Source: Bacteroidota bacterium (GTDB taxonomy: Bacteria > Bacteroidota > Bacteroidia > Chitinophagales > Saprospiraceae). Taken from it: DNA of 64,000 bases. The DNA lies in the NCBI GenBank assembly GCA_003045895.1, contig PZPC01000002.1:1-64000 (forward strand). The letters run 5' to 3'. Numbering within the stretch: position 1 is the stretch's first letter; each line of letters starts with the position of its first letter. A model generated the notes under the pieces. The model was not told where the DNA came from. It did no database searches and was given only the letters and a program-made list of their open reading frames with translations. Below, piece by piece: positions 1 to 10,190 of this stretch. The position numbers and the translations under genes are program-made.

Positions 1-2
1 AA

Positions 3-632
3 CTGGTTGACACTATTGATATCCTATACGACCTAGAAATGTCCGATGAAATTTTTACCTATAATAATGTAGGTACTGCCAAAGACGAGATTAGCCCTAA
101 TTTTTCAGGAGATTTAGTTGATATAGGCGAAGGAAACATTAATGTGCCGCCACGATTTGTACGGGAATCAGCAGGCCCAGGTTTAGATTACAAAGGCTAT
201 GAAGCGGACTGGCGATTGGTGCCAGGAGATGCTGATATAGATGCCGGCACCACTAGTGGTCTGCTGGACATACTACCTGAGAAAGATGCTTATGGTGGTG
301 AACGCATACAAGGAGCAACGATTGATATAGGGGCAGTAGAATACAACCCAATGGTTTCCGTTGACGCACCATTGGCGGGAGAAGAGACGGAAGTAGGCAT
401 ATATCCCAACCCCTTTTCGGGGCAAGTTTGGATAGAACTGAAAAATGCGCTTCCCACCAACTGGGATTTATTGATTTGGAATGAGCAGGGGCAGTTAATA
501 GCATCGCATCAATTGAGTGGTTCACTAGTCGGGCTACCTACAAATGGCTTCGCAGCAGGTGTCTATTTTTTCGAAGGAAAATCGAAAGACGGACAGCGTT
601 TGTTTATGAGAAAAATGGTGAAGGGGAAATAG
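3..632 (+). CDS. C-terminal part of a type IX secretion system (T9SS) cargo protein, 5' end outside window
   Basis: Frame open from window start; C-terminus 'VGIYPNPFSGQVWIEL...GVYFFEGKSKDGQRLFMRKMVKGK' matches type-A T9SS sorting domain pattern; 'DIGAVEYNP' typical of choice-of-anchor/parallel beta-helix proteins. Confidence 0.75.
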   Translation: MVDTIDILYDLEMSDEIFTYNNVGTAKDEISPNFSGDLVDIGEGNINVPPRFVRESAGPGLDYKGYEADWRLVPGDADIDAGTTSGLLDILPEKDAYGGERIQGATIDIGAVEYNPMVSVDAPLAGEETEVGIYPNPFSGQVWIELKNALPTNWDLLIWNEQGQLIASHQLSGSLVGLPTNGFAAGVYFFEGKSKDGQRLFMRKMVKGK

Positions 633-789
633 AATGGCCGCTAACACCGCAGTACCCAACATGGTGGTATCTACGGTAGGTTGCCCTCAGCCACCCATCC
701 TGGTTGACATAAATGCACCTTCTTCGCTTGTTACCGCAAACGAAAAGGACTAAACCGATTTCCCCCCTTATTTCACTTATAGTTTATTA

Positions 790-828
790 GCGGGCTTAGC
801 GTCTTCGGACGCTAAGCCCGCTTTTTTT
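790..828. terminator. Intrinsic terminator, perfect 14-bp stem with TTCG tetraloop and T run
   Basis: GCGGGCTTAGCGTC-TTCG-GACGCTAAGCCCGC-TTTTTTT, lies between convergent genes. Confidence 0.9.
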
Positions 829-836
829 ACGCCCGC

Positions 837-1880
837 CTATTCCTCTTCTTCCATGGCGCCCCGCACATCGGCCTCTTCGCCTTGCCGGGCTTCGCTGATG
901 TAGGTCCACAAGAGGTCTTTCAGTTCGGTGATGTGGTAACCCGTGACGGCCGAGATAAAGATATGGGGCAGGTCAGTAGGAATTTCCGGTTGCAACATTT
1001 GCTCGAGTTCCTTGTCGATCAGGTCGCATTTGGTGATGACCAGCAGGCGGGGTTTGTCCAGCAGCTCGGGATTGTACTGTTTCAACTCATTGATGAGGAC
1101 CTGGTAATCGTTGCGAATGTTATCCGCATCGGCGGGCACACAGAACAGCAGGGTAGCGTTGCGCTCAATGTGGCGCAGAAAACGGTGACCAATGCCTTTG
1201 CCCAGGTGAGCCCCCTCGATGATGCCCGGAATATCGGCCATGGCGAAGGAGCGACCGTCGCGGTACTGTACAATTCCCAGGTTGGGCGTGAGGGTGGTGA
1301 ATGGATAATCGGCAATTTCCGGTTTGGCTGCCGAAACGGCTGCCAGGAGGGTCGACTTACCCGCGTTGGGGAACCCTACCAACCCCACATCGGCCAGTAC
1401 CTTCAGTTCCAGGATGCGCCACACTTCCTGCCCTTCTTCGCCGGGCTGGGAGTAAAGTGGCGTCTGGTTGGTTGGTGATTTGAAATGAGAATTGCCCTGC
1501 CCACCCCGGCCGCCCGGCACGAGAATTACTTCTTCGTCGTGCTTACTGATCTCGAAGAGGACTTCCCCCGTTTCCGGATCTTTGGCTACGGTGCCGAGTG
1601 GCACTTCCAGGATGACATCTTTGCCTTCGGCACCCGTGGCGGTGTTGCCACCGCCGTTGCCACCGCGCTCGGCTTTCACGTGCTTGCGGTAGCGAAAAGC
1701 CAACAAGGTCCAGAGGTTGCGATTGCCTTTCAGGATGATGTGGCCACCACGGCCGCCGTCACCCCCATCGGGCCCGCCCTTGGGGATGGATTTGCTCCTG
1801 AAAAAATGGGTAGCTCCTTTCCCGCCGTGACCAGAGGTGCAACTTATTTTTACGTAATCCACAAAATTACTACCAGCCAT
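837..1880 (-). CDS. obg: GTPase Obg/CgtA
   Basis: Glycine-rich Obg fold ([10 protein letters not shown]), [12 protein letters not shown]-loop, [25 protein letters not shown]. Confidence 0.95.
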   Translation of the reverse strand: MAGSNFVDYVKISCTSGHGGKGATHFFRSKSIPKGGPDGGDGGRGGHIILKGNRNLWTLLAFRYRKHVKAERGGNGGGNTATGAEGKDVILEVPLGTVAKDPETGEVLFEISKHDEEVILVPGGRGGQGNSHFKSPTNQTPLYSQPGEEGQEVWRILELKVLADVGLVGFPNAGKSTLLAAVSAAKPEIADYPFTTLTPNLGIVQYRDGRSFAMADIPGIIEGAHLGKGIGHRFLRHIERNATLLFCVPADADNIRNDYQVLINELKQYNPELLDKPRLLVITKCDLIDKELEQMLQPEIPTDLPHIFISAVTGYHITELKDLLWTYISEARQGEEADVRGAMEEEE

Positions 1881-1980
1881 ATCTTACCTATTCTATTTCT
1901 CTTAATGAATGGGCGAAGCTTAAATCGTTTTCTAAGCGCTGGTTGCATACGAGGACCCGAACTAAAAAACAAATTACGAC

Positions 1981-2562
1981 TTAACCCAAAGCCATCGTGT
2001 CGATTTCAGCACACAGGCGATCAAAAATCGCGGTGATACTACCCACACCGGCTACTTTTACTGATTTTTCTTGCTCCGCATAATAGTCGAATACGGGGCT
2101 CGTCTCGGCCCGGTACACGGCAATACGTTTGCGGATCGTGGTTTCGTTCCGATCATCGGTCCGGCCACTCGTTTTGCCGCGTTCCAACAGTCGGTCGACG
2201 ATTTCATCGTCCCCAACATCCAACAAGATCAACTTGTCAATCGCGGTCCCCCGTTCGGCCATCAGTTCGTCGAGGGCCTCAGCTTGCGCTACCGTACGTG
2301 GGAAACCGTCGAAAATAAAGCCATGTGCTTCCGGGTTAGCTGCCACTTTATTGCGGAGCATCCCAATGGTAACACTATCAGGAACCAATTCGCCTTTTTG
2401 CATGTACGCTTTGGCTGCCAGCCCCAGGGGGGTATCATTGCCTATTTCGTAACGAAAAAGATCGCCAGTACTGATGTGCAGCAGTTGATATTTTTCCACC
2501 AACTTACTGGCTTGGGTTCCCTTACCAGAGCCCGGAGGGCCGAATAAAATCAGGTTGATCAT
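1981..2562 (-). CDS. adk: Adenylate kinase
   Basis: MINLILFGPPGSGKGTQASKL, DGFPRTVAQAEAL; start chosen at MINL rather than the upstream in-frame codon. Confidence 0.95.
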   Translation of the reverse strand: MINLILFGPPGSGKGTQASKLVEKYQLLHISTGDLFRYEIGNDTPLGLAAKAYMQKGELVPDSVTIGMLRNKVAANPEAHGFIFDGFPRTVAQAEALDELMAERGTAIDKLILLDVGDDEIVDRLLERGKTSGRTDDRNETTIRKRIAVYRAETSPVFDYYAEQEKSVKVAGVGSITAIFDRLCAEIDTMALG

Positions 2563-2761
2563 GGTAACTTGTTTACGAATCCACAGTTTGTTGGCTTGTA
2601 CATTGGTTAGGACAAAAACGGGCAAACAGAAAAATATTCGGAAAAACAACAGTATGACCATTTATGTTTTGGTCGTTACCGCAGGAATTCCGTTAAGTTG
2701 GCGAAGATAAGGAAATATGACTTAGTTTTAATAAAAAAATAAGCCCTGCCCACCTAGACAC

Positions 2762-3625
2762 TCAGTACTTTAGTTGTTTGAGATAGGTGTAACTGGCCGC
2801 AATTTCTTCCATCGGATTCCCGCCAGGCCGCGTTTGATCTTGCTCCACAAAGAAATATTTCATACCGGCTTCCGCCTGGTGGCTAAAAATAGCAGGCCAA
2901 TCCAGCACGCCACTCCCTACCGAGGCAAAGAATTTATCGGGGGTATTGTCTATGTCTTTGACGTGCCACAGCGGAAAACGGCCGCCGAGTTCGCGGAAAT
3001 ACTTTTGGTAATCGCTACCCGCCCGGGTGATCCAGTACAGGTCGAGTTCAAATTGGACCGTTGCCGGATCCACTTCCTGCACCAAAAAATCGAACGGGCG
3101 CTGACCCGCCACCATTTTATTGAATTCAAAATCGTGGTTGTGGTAGGCCAACTGCAAGCCGTAGTTGCGGCACACCTCGCCGCTGTTGTTAAGAATTTCC
3201 ACCAATTCGCGATACCCCTCGGCTGTTCGTTTTTCTTCGGGCCAGAAGGGCAACACCAGGTAAGTTTGCCCGGCCTCCCGGCAGGTGGCGGCGGCCCGCT
3301 CGGGTTCCGCTTGCAGGGCATCCCAATCTACGTGGCCACTGGGCATCTGGAGGTTGTGGCTGGCGAGCAGGGCTTTAAAGATCTTGGCACTGCGGCCGTA
3401 CAGCTGGCCATTGTTGTAGCTGGCTCCCTCCACGTAATTGTAGCCAATGGCTGCTACCTGCCGGAGGGTTTCATCGGCATCCCGCAGCATGGCATCCCGC
3501 AGCGTATATAGTTGCAGCCCTATTTGCTCCAAATGGTTCTTCTTTTGGCACCCACTGGCCCGGGTTGGCAATAAGGCACCCACGGCCAGCACACCTGTAG
3601 CTTGTAGAAAATTTCGACGTTGCAT
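2762..3625 (-). CDS. Sugar phosphate isomerase/epimerase (TIM barrel), Tat-type signal
   Basis: MQRRNFLQATGVLAVGALLP twin-Arg signal; LGLQLYTLRDAM, YHNHDFEF, ELDLYWITRAG, HVKD motifs. Confidence 0.85.
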   Translation of the reverse strand: MQRRNFLQATGVLAVGALLPTRASGCQKKNHLEQIGLQLYTLRDAMLRDADETLRQVAAIGYNYVEGASYNNGQLYGRSAKIFKALLASHNLQMPSGHVDWDALQAEPERAAATCREAGQTYLVLPFWPEEKRTAEGYRELVEILNNSGEVCRNYGLQLAYHNHDFEFNKMVAGQRPFDFLVQEVDPATVQFELDLYWITRAGSDYQKYFRELGGRFPLWHVKDIDNTPDKFFASVGSGVLDWPAIFSHQAEAGMKYFFVEQDQTRPGGNPMEEIAASYTYLKQLKY

Positions 3626-3684
3626 GTTTTTTATTTGCGGAAAAGATACGTTTTCGCCCGTTTGCAATTAAGCAATGGCGTTTT

Positions 3685-4032
3685 TTATTTCTGTTTCTTT
3701 TTTGTCGCTTTGGCCAGCGGATTAAAAGCGAGGCACCTGCTGATCCAAAAACCGAGATCGTCATCGTTGTCGTAGCCCGCGGGTTGGATCATGAGGTAGC
3801 CCGTCATGGTACGGCCGCCGTGGATCATCTGTGTGGCCCCTGCCCGCTGCAGCAGATCGGCTACTTCGTCCGGTGCTACGCGGGCCATCATCCCGCCCTG
3901 GTAGGTGCCAAAACACATTTTTCCATCCACCAGGAAACAGTTCCCGCCGAACATGCGCTTTTCGGTCCAACTGACCTGGTGCTCGGCCAGGACGTTGCGC
4001 ATGCGTTCCAGTTCGAAATTGTCAATAGCCAT
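3685..4032 (-). CDS. TfoX/Sxy N-terminal domain family protein
   Basis: KRMFGGNCFLVDGKMCFGTYQGGMMARV...MTGYLMI pattern. Confidence 0.8.
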   Translation of the reverse strand: MAIDNFELERMRNVLAEHQVSWTEKRMFGGNCFLVDGKMCFGTYQGGMMARVAPDEVADLLQRAGATQMIHGGRTMTGYLMIQPAGYDNDDDLGFWISRCLAFNPLAKATKKKQK

Positions 4033-4293
4033 CGCCTTTTGTATTTTGCTTTAATTTCAGGTAAATTAGCTTTTAAATATAGCACTTTTCCGAAACATTT
4101 AACGGGTCCTATTGTCCTTAAAAGAAGCGATCAAATCGTCGGTAAACTTGCGAATAGGATTGCCCCGACTGGATTGGTGGGGAAAACCACCGGTATTTTA
4201 TATCTTGACGGTAGCAAAAAGATAACCGGAAAAGCCTACCCCGCCTACCGGTTAAAATCCAGCGCTGTTGTTTTTACACTTTATAAAAAAGAC

Positions 4294-5100
4294 ATGAAAT
4301 ACTTCTGCTTGCTTGCCGGTCTTTTCCTTTCCGGGCTGCTACTGGCCCAGGAAGCGGCGCTGAAAGGTGACGGTGCTTTCTTTACCCTGGGCGTGGGCAT
4401 TCCGATCAACACGGTACGCGATCGGGCCCATTCGCCACTGGCCTACCGGGGCGCCGGGTTCCGGATCTTCACCACCTACGAACATATCCGTCCGGAGGGC
4501 GTCTTCCGGCTCAACTTCTCCCTGGACAATGTTGCGCTGAAAGCCTACGTCCGCCCCTGCCAGGACGTCAGGCGCGAAGCCGGGATGAATGACCTGAACC
4601 TGAGCCTGGCCTATTACACCCGGATTGGCAAAACCGAAAATGCTGCGGATCGCCAGTATGTCGGTGGAGTCTATTACCTCCAGGTCAACCAGCGGGAATA
4701 CCCTTTACCAGCCAACAACATTTCCGGCTTCCTGCTACACACCTCGCTCGGGATTGGCGCCCTGGACCAGCGCAACCTGGAGACCAACCAATGGACGATG
4801 AACAGCACCGTCGACCTGCCGCTGGTGAGCGCCATTTTCCGTCCGGCCTACATTGGTCTGCCGGATGTGTTGAGCGTGCAAAAGGTCAAATTCGGCACCA
4901 TTGTCAGGAACTTTCGCCTGGTGACGGTTGACCAGTTTTTCAAAATCAATGTGGGTTTCGATTTTGACTACAGCCGCAAGGCTTGGCGCACCGACCGCTA
5001 TTCCTACACCTGGAACCTGCTGTACACGCCGCTGCCCACCAACAAATCGTTGTTGTCGACGACGGGAAGCTTCGATTATGGCTACCGAATTCTGCGTTAA
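4294..5100 (+). CDS. Hypothetical secreted/outer-membrane-associated protein
   Basis: Signal peptide MKYFCLLAGLFLSGLLLAQ at 4294; upstream ORF extension overlaps antisense tfoX-like gene and is judged non-coding. Confidence 0.65.
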   Translation: MKYFCLLAGLFLSGLLLAQEAALKGDGAFFTLGVGIPINTVRDRAHSPLAYRGAGFRIFTTYEHIRPEGVFRLNFSLDNVALKAYVRPCQDVRREAGMNDLNLSLAYYTRIGKTENAADRQYVGGVYYLQVNQREYPLPANNISGFLLHTSLGIGALDQRNLETNQWTMNSTVDLPLVSAIFRPAYIGLPDVLSVQKVKFGTIVRNFRLVTVDQFFKINVGFDFDYSRKAWRTDRYSYTWNLLYTPLPTNKSLLSTTGSFDYGYRILR

Positions 5101-5129
5101 AAAACTGATGATCTTCTAATTCCGACTCC

Positions 5130-6287
5130 ATGCGTTTGCTCCTATTCATTGCCCTGTTCGTTTTGGTGATCACTGGCTGCGGCCGGTGGATCGTGGGTGG
5201 TAATCCGGCCAATACCCCTGCCAATAATTACGACATTTTCTACCGGTCCGTCCAGGAAAACTATGCGTTCTTCGCCGAAAAAGAGGTTAACTGGGACTCA
5301 CTCGACCGCCACTACCGCCCCCTGGTCACCGACAGCCTGGGCAACGACTCGCTGTACAGCATCCTGTCGACCATGCTCTTCGCGCTGCGCGACGGCCACG
5401 TCAACCTGTACGTCAACAACGATCGTTCGCGCAATGCCGACTGGTACCTGGATTTTCCGGCCAACTTCAACGAAGGCGTGCTGCGCCGCCAATACCTCGG
5501 CAAAAACTACCAGGCGTCTGGCCCGCTGGCCAATACCTGGCTGGATTCGGTGGGTTACATGTACTACGGATCGTTTAGCAGTGCCATCGCCAAGGGCAAC
5601 CTGGACTACGTGCTCAACCGGTTTGCCAGCAGCAAAGGGCTGATTATCGACGTGCGCGACAACGGCGGCGGATCGCTGGGCAATGTGTTTAAGCTGATGG
5701 AGCGCCTCGTTCCGGAGAAGACCTTCGTCGGTACCATCGACCAAAAAAATGGCCCCGAGGCGGGCAGTTTTTCGGAGCGCGACAGCTTTTTCATCACCCC
5801 CCTGGTCAACTACAACCACAGCACCGAAGGGTTGAGCCCCCGCAAAAAGAAAAAAGCCGAAGCAGCCAAACGGCAGCGCGAAGAATTCCTCGAAAATCCC
5901 CCCCCGGTGCGGAAAGGCGGCTGGGCGGTGGCCGATTCTACGGGCATGATGCTGCACAAACCCATTGTGGTGCTCATCAACCGGCACAGCTATTCGGCTA
6001 CCAATTTCTTCGCGGCCTTCATGTCTACCCTGCCCAACGTGACCCTCATTGGCGACCGCAGCGGTGGTGGGGGTGGCATTCCGGTTTCGTACGAGTTGCC
6101 CAACGGCTGGAAGATCCGCTTTTCGGCTACCCGCACCTACTTGCCCAACGGCCAGGATATTGAGAATGGCATCGAGCCGGATATTTACCAGGCTACCGGC
6201 CCCGCCGATGAGCTGCAGGGCGTAGACGCCATCATTGAAAGAGCCAAAGCCTACATCCTGGAACAGGCGAACACAGAAAAACAGTAG
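5130..6287 (+). CDS. S41 family peptidase (C-terminal processing protease-like), lipoprotein signal
   Basis: LFVLVITGCGRW lipobox; GLIIDVRDNGGGSL; HSYSATNFFAA; IENGIEPDI. Confidence 0.85.
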   Translation: MRLLLFIALFVLVITGCGRWIVGGNPANTPANNYDIFYRSVQENYAFFAEKEVNWDSLDRHYRPLVTDSLGNDSLYSILSTMLFALRDGHVNLYVNNDRSRNADWYLDFPANFNEGVLRRQYLGKNYQASGPLANTWLDSVGYMYYGSFSSAIAKGNLDYVLNRFASSKGLIIDVRDNGGGSLGNVFKLMERLVPEKTFVGTIDQKNGPEAGSFSERDSFFITPLVNYNHSTEGLSPRKKKKAEAAKRQREEFLENPPPVRKGGWAVADSTGMMLHKPIVVLINRHSYSATNFFAAFMSTLPNVTLIGDRSGGGGGIPVSYELPNGWKIRFSATRTYLPNGQDIENGIEPDIYQATGPADELQGVDAIIERAKAYILEQANTEKQ

Positions 6288-6300
6288 CTTTGCCACCCAC

Positions 6301-7056
6301 ATGCGATACTTCATTGAACTGGCCTACAATGGCACCGCCTACTACGGCTGGCAACGGCAACCCCGGCAAACCAGCGTTCAGGAAACCCTGGAGCAGGCGA
6401 TAGCCACCATTTTGCGGGCCCCGGAACTGGAAATTACCGGCTGTGGCCGCACGGACACGGGCGTGCACGCCAGCCAGTACTTTGCCCATTTCGACTTCGA
6501 AGGTTCCTTTCCGCCCGCCTTCCTGGAGCGGCTCAATAAATTTCTGCCCAAAGACATTGCCATTCGGCGGATCTTCCCCGTGGCGCCCGAACAACACGCC
6601 CGCTTCGATGCCCACTACCGGGCCTATGCCTACCACCTCAGCTGGCAAAAAAATCCTTTCCAGCAAGATACCCTGTTGCTTTTTCCGCGCGCCCGGCATT
6701 TTGCGACCGACCTGATGCAGGAGGCCGCCCAACTGCTGCTGGCCTACGAGGAGTTTTTACCCTTCTGCAAGACGGGTTCCGACGCCAAAACCATGCGCTG
6801 CCAACTGCACCGCTCGGAATGGGAATTCCGCGCCGACGAATGGGTGTACCACATCGCCGCCAACCGCTTTCTGCGGGGCATGGTACGCCTGGCCGTGGGC
6901 ATGTGCCTGTCGGTAGGCGAGGGGAAGGTGACCCTGGACCAGGTGCGGCACGCCATGGACACCCAAACCCGCCTGGATAAAAGCTGGAGCGTGGCACCCA
7001 ACGGCTTGTTCCTGACGGAGGTGCGCTACGCGTTTATGGCGGAGCCGGAGGGGTGA
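6301..7056 (+). CDS. truA: tRNA pseudouridine(38-40) synthase TruA
   Basis: MRYFIELAYNGTAYYGWQRQP, GCGRTDTGVHASQ, RFLRGMVRLAVG. Confidence 0.95.
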   Translation: MRYFIELAYNGTAYYGWQRQPRQTSVQETLEQAIATILRAPELEITGCGRTDTGVHASQYFAHFDFEGSFPPAFLERLNKFLPKDIAIRRIFPVAPEQHARFDAHYRAYAYHLSWQKNPFQQDTLLLFPRARHFATDLMQEAAQLLLAYEEFLPFCKTGSDAKTMRCQLHRSEWEFRADEWVYHIAANRFLRGMVRLAVGMCLSVGEGKVTLDQVRHAMDTQTRLDKSWSVAPNGLFLTEVRYAFMAEPEG

Positions 7057-7151
7057 TTCGCGGACGGAACGTTTTTTGCCTGCGGCGCTTGCACAGGCCA
7101 TTCTATTTGGTTAAATTACGGAACCAATCGGCGTTTGAGCCCCGCAAAACT

Positions 7152-7922
7152 ATGACGGTCACCACCGAGAAATACTATCCAGAATATGTAGAAACTGTGG
7201 GCCACCAAATCGATACCTGGTTTGACCAGTACGATTTTTCCACACCCAAAATTGACCTGGGCTATAACACCAAGGCGTCGGCCGTCTATTCTTCCAATAT
7301 CGAGGGCAATAGCATCGACTTGAATGCTTTTATGAACTCGATTACGGCGCAACAGAACTTTAAACCACGAAAAGAAATCCAGGAAATTGAAGACCTGGTA
7401 CGAGCTTACGAATTTGCCCAGGCTCATCCCTTAACGGAACAAAATTTCGGGAAGGCGCACCGAATGCTGACTGCCACCCTGCTCGTAAAGGGCAAACGGG
7501 GTGAGTACCGAAATGACCCCATGGGGGTATTTGACGATACCGGATTGGTGTATTTGGCCATTGAACCACAGTTTGTAGCAGAAAAAATGGCGGCTTTTTT
7601 TAAGGATATTCAGCAATTAATTGCTGCCGATTTATCCATTTCCCAGGCCTTTTACCATGCGTCGCTGATCCATCTGCAACTCGCGCATATTCATCCGTTT
7701 TGGGACGGAAATGGAAGAACTGCCCGCCTATTGGAAAAATGGTTTTTAGCCACAAAAATAAATGGCCGCGCCTGGCTCTTGCAATCGGAAAAGTACTACA
7801 AAGAGCATTTGCCCGCCTATTACCGGAACATCAATCTGGGCGTCAATTATTATGAACTTAATTACGACAAATGCTTGCCCTTTCTCTTGATGCTGGCGGA
7901 GAGTTTAGGCCCTTCGCATTAA
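7152..7922 (+). CDS. Fic/DOC family protein (predicted AMP transferase) with N-terminal inhibitory motif
   Basis: HPFWDGNGRTARLLE (Fic motif HPFx[D/E]GNGRxxR) and SSNIEG inhibitory motif. Confidence 0.92.
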   Translation: MTVTTEKYYPEYVETVGHQIDTWFDQYDFSTPKIDLGYNTKASAVYSSNIEGNSIDLNAFMNSITAQQNFKPRKEIQEIEDLVRAYEFAQAHPLTEQNFGKAHRMLTATLLVKGKRGEYRNDPMGVFDDTGLVYLAIEPQFVAEKMAAFFKDIQQLIAADLSISQAFYHASLIHLQLAHIHPFWDGNGRTARLLEKWFLATKINGRAWLLQSEKYYKEHLPAYYRNINLGVNYYELNYDKCLPFLLMLAESLGPSH

Positions 7923-9139
7923 TTCACCACCACTCTAAACGTCCACCCTTGCTGGCCGATGCGCAGGTGTAAGCTGTAGAAGCCTGGGGTAAAGTGCCCC
8001 GGCAGCGCAATACGATCACCGACAAAATCACCCCCGATTATCCGCTGGCCCAAATTGTTGTACACTTCGTAGTACCCCCCGGTAGTGGGTAAGTTGTTGA
8101 GCAGGACGAAGGCATCCTGCCTCGTCCATAGCGTCGGGAAAATGCTGCCAGGTGGGGAATTTTGCAGGTCTTCAATGGCTACGGGCTGGCAGTTTTCGAC
8201 CGCCACTTCCCGGTGGATACGGAGAAAATCGAGGACAACAGTGCTTAATGCTTCGCCAAAAGCCTGCCGATTGGTTGCGTTGTCTCTGACGCCCGTCAAA
8301 TTACATTCTATTTGCAGGCCGTTCACCGTATTTCCGGTGGTGTAGCTGGTGTGCCGTGCGGTCGTATAGCCTCCACTAAAATAGCTGTCGGCAGCAGCAG
8401 GAGCGGGAATTTGGGCACTGGGCACCGCCGGGAAGCTGGCCTCGCCCAGGAGGGTTCCCAGTGCCTGCGGGCCCCGCAAGAGTGCCGCGTGTGTATAATT
8501 GTTGGCGTTGTCAGCTACCAGGTTTTGGATGGCGCTCACCGCTATTAAGGGGGGCGTATTGAGCTCCTGATCCGAAAGCCGCAACTCGTCGTCGTACAGC
8601 AGGTAGCCCAGTTCCAGCCGCTGAATGGGGTGGCCGTGGCCGTGGAGGTCAATAAAAAGGATATTGCCTGCGTATTCCTGTTGGGCACTGGCCTGGGCCT
8701 GTTCAATAAAATTGTGGTATTCCGTCCAGGCTAACGCAGCTGCCGGGTTGCCGCAGGCCCCGTCGGCGAGGTTGCGGTTGCAGTCGAGTTTGGTGCGGCG
8801 CAAGTTGCAGTAAATGAGGTGTGGATGGCAGCCCGTTTGTGCGAAAAAAGCCGCGTCGATTTGCTGCGCCAACTCGATGGTATTCAAGTCGGTAACCGTA
8901 ACGGCATCATTGCAGGTGCGGTTGGGCAGCGCGGCCGGACTTACAGCACCTCCGTGTGGCACCGCTATTACTACGGGTAAGGTTCCCTGGTGGTATTCGA
9001 CGTAACTGTTGGTGCCGTAGACGACCTGGGCGCCGCCACTTTGCCAAATGACCAATAAGAGTAAAAGGGACAAGTATTTCAGACCTGGTTTTCGTCCTTT
9101 TATGCTTTGTTGAATTACCGCGTAGATATGCATGTCCAT
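7919..9139 (-). CDS. T9SS-sorted protein with N-formylglutamate amidohydrolase-like domain
   Basis: VVIAVPHGG...NRNLADGACG...ILFIDLHGHGH...; C-terminus 'YYEVYNNLGQRIIGGDF...PGFYSLHLRIGQQGWTFRVVVN' is T9SS-like. Confidence 0.7.
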   Translation of the reverse strand: MDMHIYAVIQQSIKGRKPGLKYLSLLLLLVIWQSGGAQVVYGTNSYVEYHQGTLPVVIAVPHGGAVSPAALPNRTCNDAVTVTDLNTIELAQQIDAAFFAQTGCHPHLIYCNLRRTKLDCNRNLADGACGNPAAALAWTEYHNFIEQAQASAQQEYAGNILFIDLHGHGHPIQRLELGYLLYDDELRLSDQELNTPPLIAVSAIQNLVADNANNYTHAALLRGPQALGTLLGEASFPAVPSAQIPAPAAADSYFSGGYTTARHTSYTTGNTVNGLQIECNLTGVRDNATNRQAFGEALSTVVLDFLRIHREVAVENCQPVAIEDLQNSPPGSIFPTLWTRQDAFVLLNNLPTTGGYYEVYNNLGQRIIGGDFVGDRIALPGHFTPGFYSLHLRIGQQGWTFRVVVN

Positions 9140-9254
9140 CCTAATTTAGAAACCTCCTCTAGGGAGGCTCCCAAAGTTAGCATCTCGACGAAAAAAAGAA
9201 AGAAATTTATTTTTGCGATTTTTCAAAATTCACAAACCAGGTAACGCTACCAAT

Positions 9255-10190
9255 TTACTGCTGCGCCACCGACGCCAGATACTGGTACACCGCCCTAATT
9301 TCGCTAGAATCCAGCAGGTAGGGGTGCATGGGTTCCTGAAAAGCGGGTTTATTGGGACGAAGGCCGTATTTGACGGCCGTCACGAATTCGTCCACCGTCC
9401 AGTCGCCGATGCTCGTGCCCGGTGCCGGCAATAAATTGGGCACCTCGATATCGTATTTGAGCATCGGAAACACGAAACCACCCACCAGGTAGCCGGGGGT
9501 AGCGGTGGGTTCGACAGGGTTGGCGGCCTTAATATCGGCCGAATGGCAATAGTAGCACAGGTTAACGGCATTGACCTGGTAGGCACCGTAGGCGATGCTG
9601 TCGCTCAGTGCGGGCCTGGTGGGGTACTCATCCTGATAGGGTACAGGCCGGAACACCAACTTGCGCAGCGCCCGCTCCAGAAAAGAGGGTTGGTGCAGCG
9701 GATGATTGGCCTCCGCTGCCGCTACCATCGGATGGTCGGAGCGCAAAAAGGCAATGATAGCGTAGATGTCTTCGTCTGCCGCCAGGGGCCAGGTGGGCAT
9801 GACGGCAATGGCCTGGGCGTTGTTTTTCTTAACGCCCGTGCGCAGCAAACGGTCCAATTCGCCGTCGGTATAACCCGCTATGGCCGCATTGGCATCCTGG
9901 GTAATATTGCTCGTATAGATGGCGCCGAAATCCTTGTTCGCCGAGCGGTCGTCAAACAGTCGCCCCGTCAGTTGGGTACTGTTCTCCCCGTGGTGGCAAC
10001 TGTAACAGTTGTTCTGCACCAGAACCCGCCCCTGCAGAACCCGCGCCGGGGTAACTTCTACGGTGAGCTCGGGTACGGCGACCTCGGCGTAGGTCGGGGC
10101 AGGGCTGAAATAAATGTAGGTAGCTAAAAGGGCAAGTGCCAGGAGGACGGCGAGAACGGCCAGTCCCAGGATACGAAGGATCTTTTTCAT
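9255..10190 (-). CDS. Diheme c-type cytochrome
   Basis: Two CxxCH motifs (CYSCHH, CYYCHS), N-terminal membrane/signal segment. Confidence 0.9.
   Translation of the reverse strand: MKKILRILGLAVLAVLLALALLATYIYFSPAPTYAEVAVPELTVEVTPARVLQGRVLVQNNCYSCHHGENSTQLTGRLFDDRSANKDFGAIYTSNITQDANAAIAGYTDGELDRLLRTGVKKNNAQAIAVMPTWPLAADEDIYAIIAFLRSDHPMVAAAEANHPLHQPSFLERALRKLVFRPVPYQDEYPTRPALSDSIAYGAYQVNAVNLCYYCHSADIKAANPVEPTATPGYLVGGFVFPMLKYDIEVPNLLPAPGTSIGDWTVDEFVTAVKYGLRPNKPAFQEPMHPYLLDSSEIRAVYQYLASVAQQ

Noticed and set aside
634-753. 39-codon ORF MAANTAVPNMVVSTVGCPQPPILVDINAPSSLVTANEKD
   Set aside because: No ribosome-binding or conservation evidence; too weak to call.
3784-4293. N-terminal 170-aa extension of the ORF ending at 5100
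   Set aside because: Runs antisense through the TfoX-like gene; a proper signal peptide start exists at 4294.
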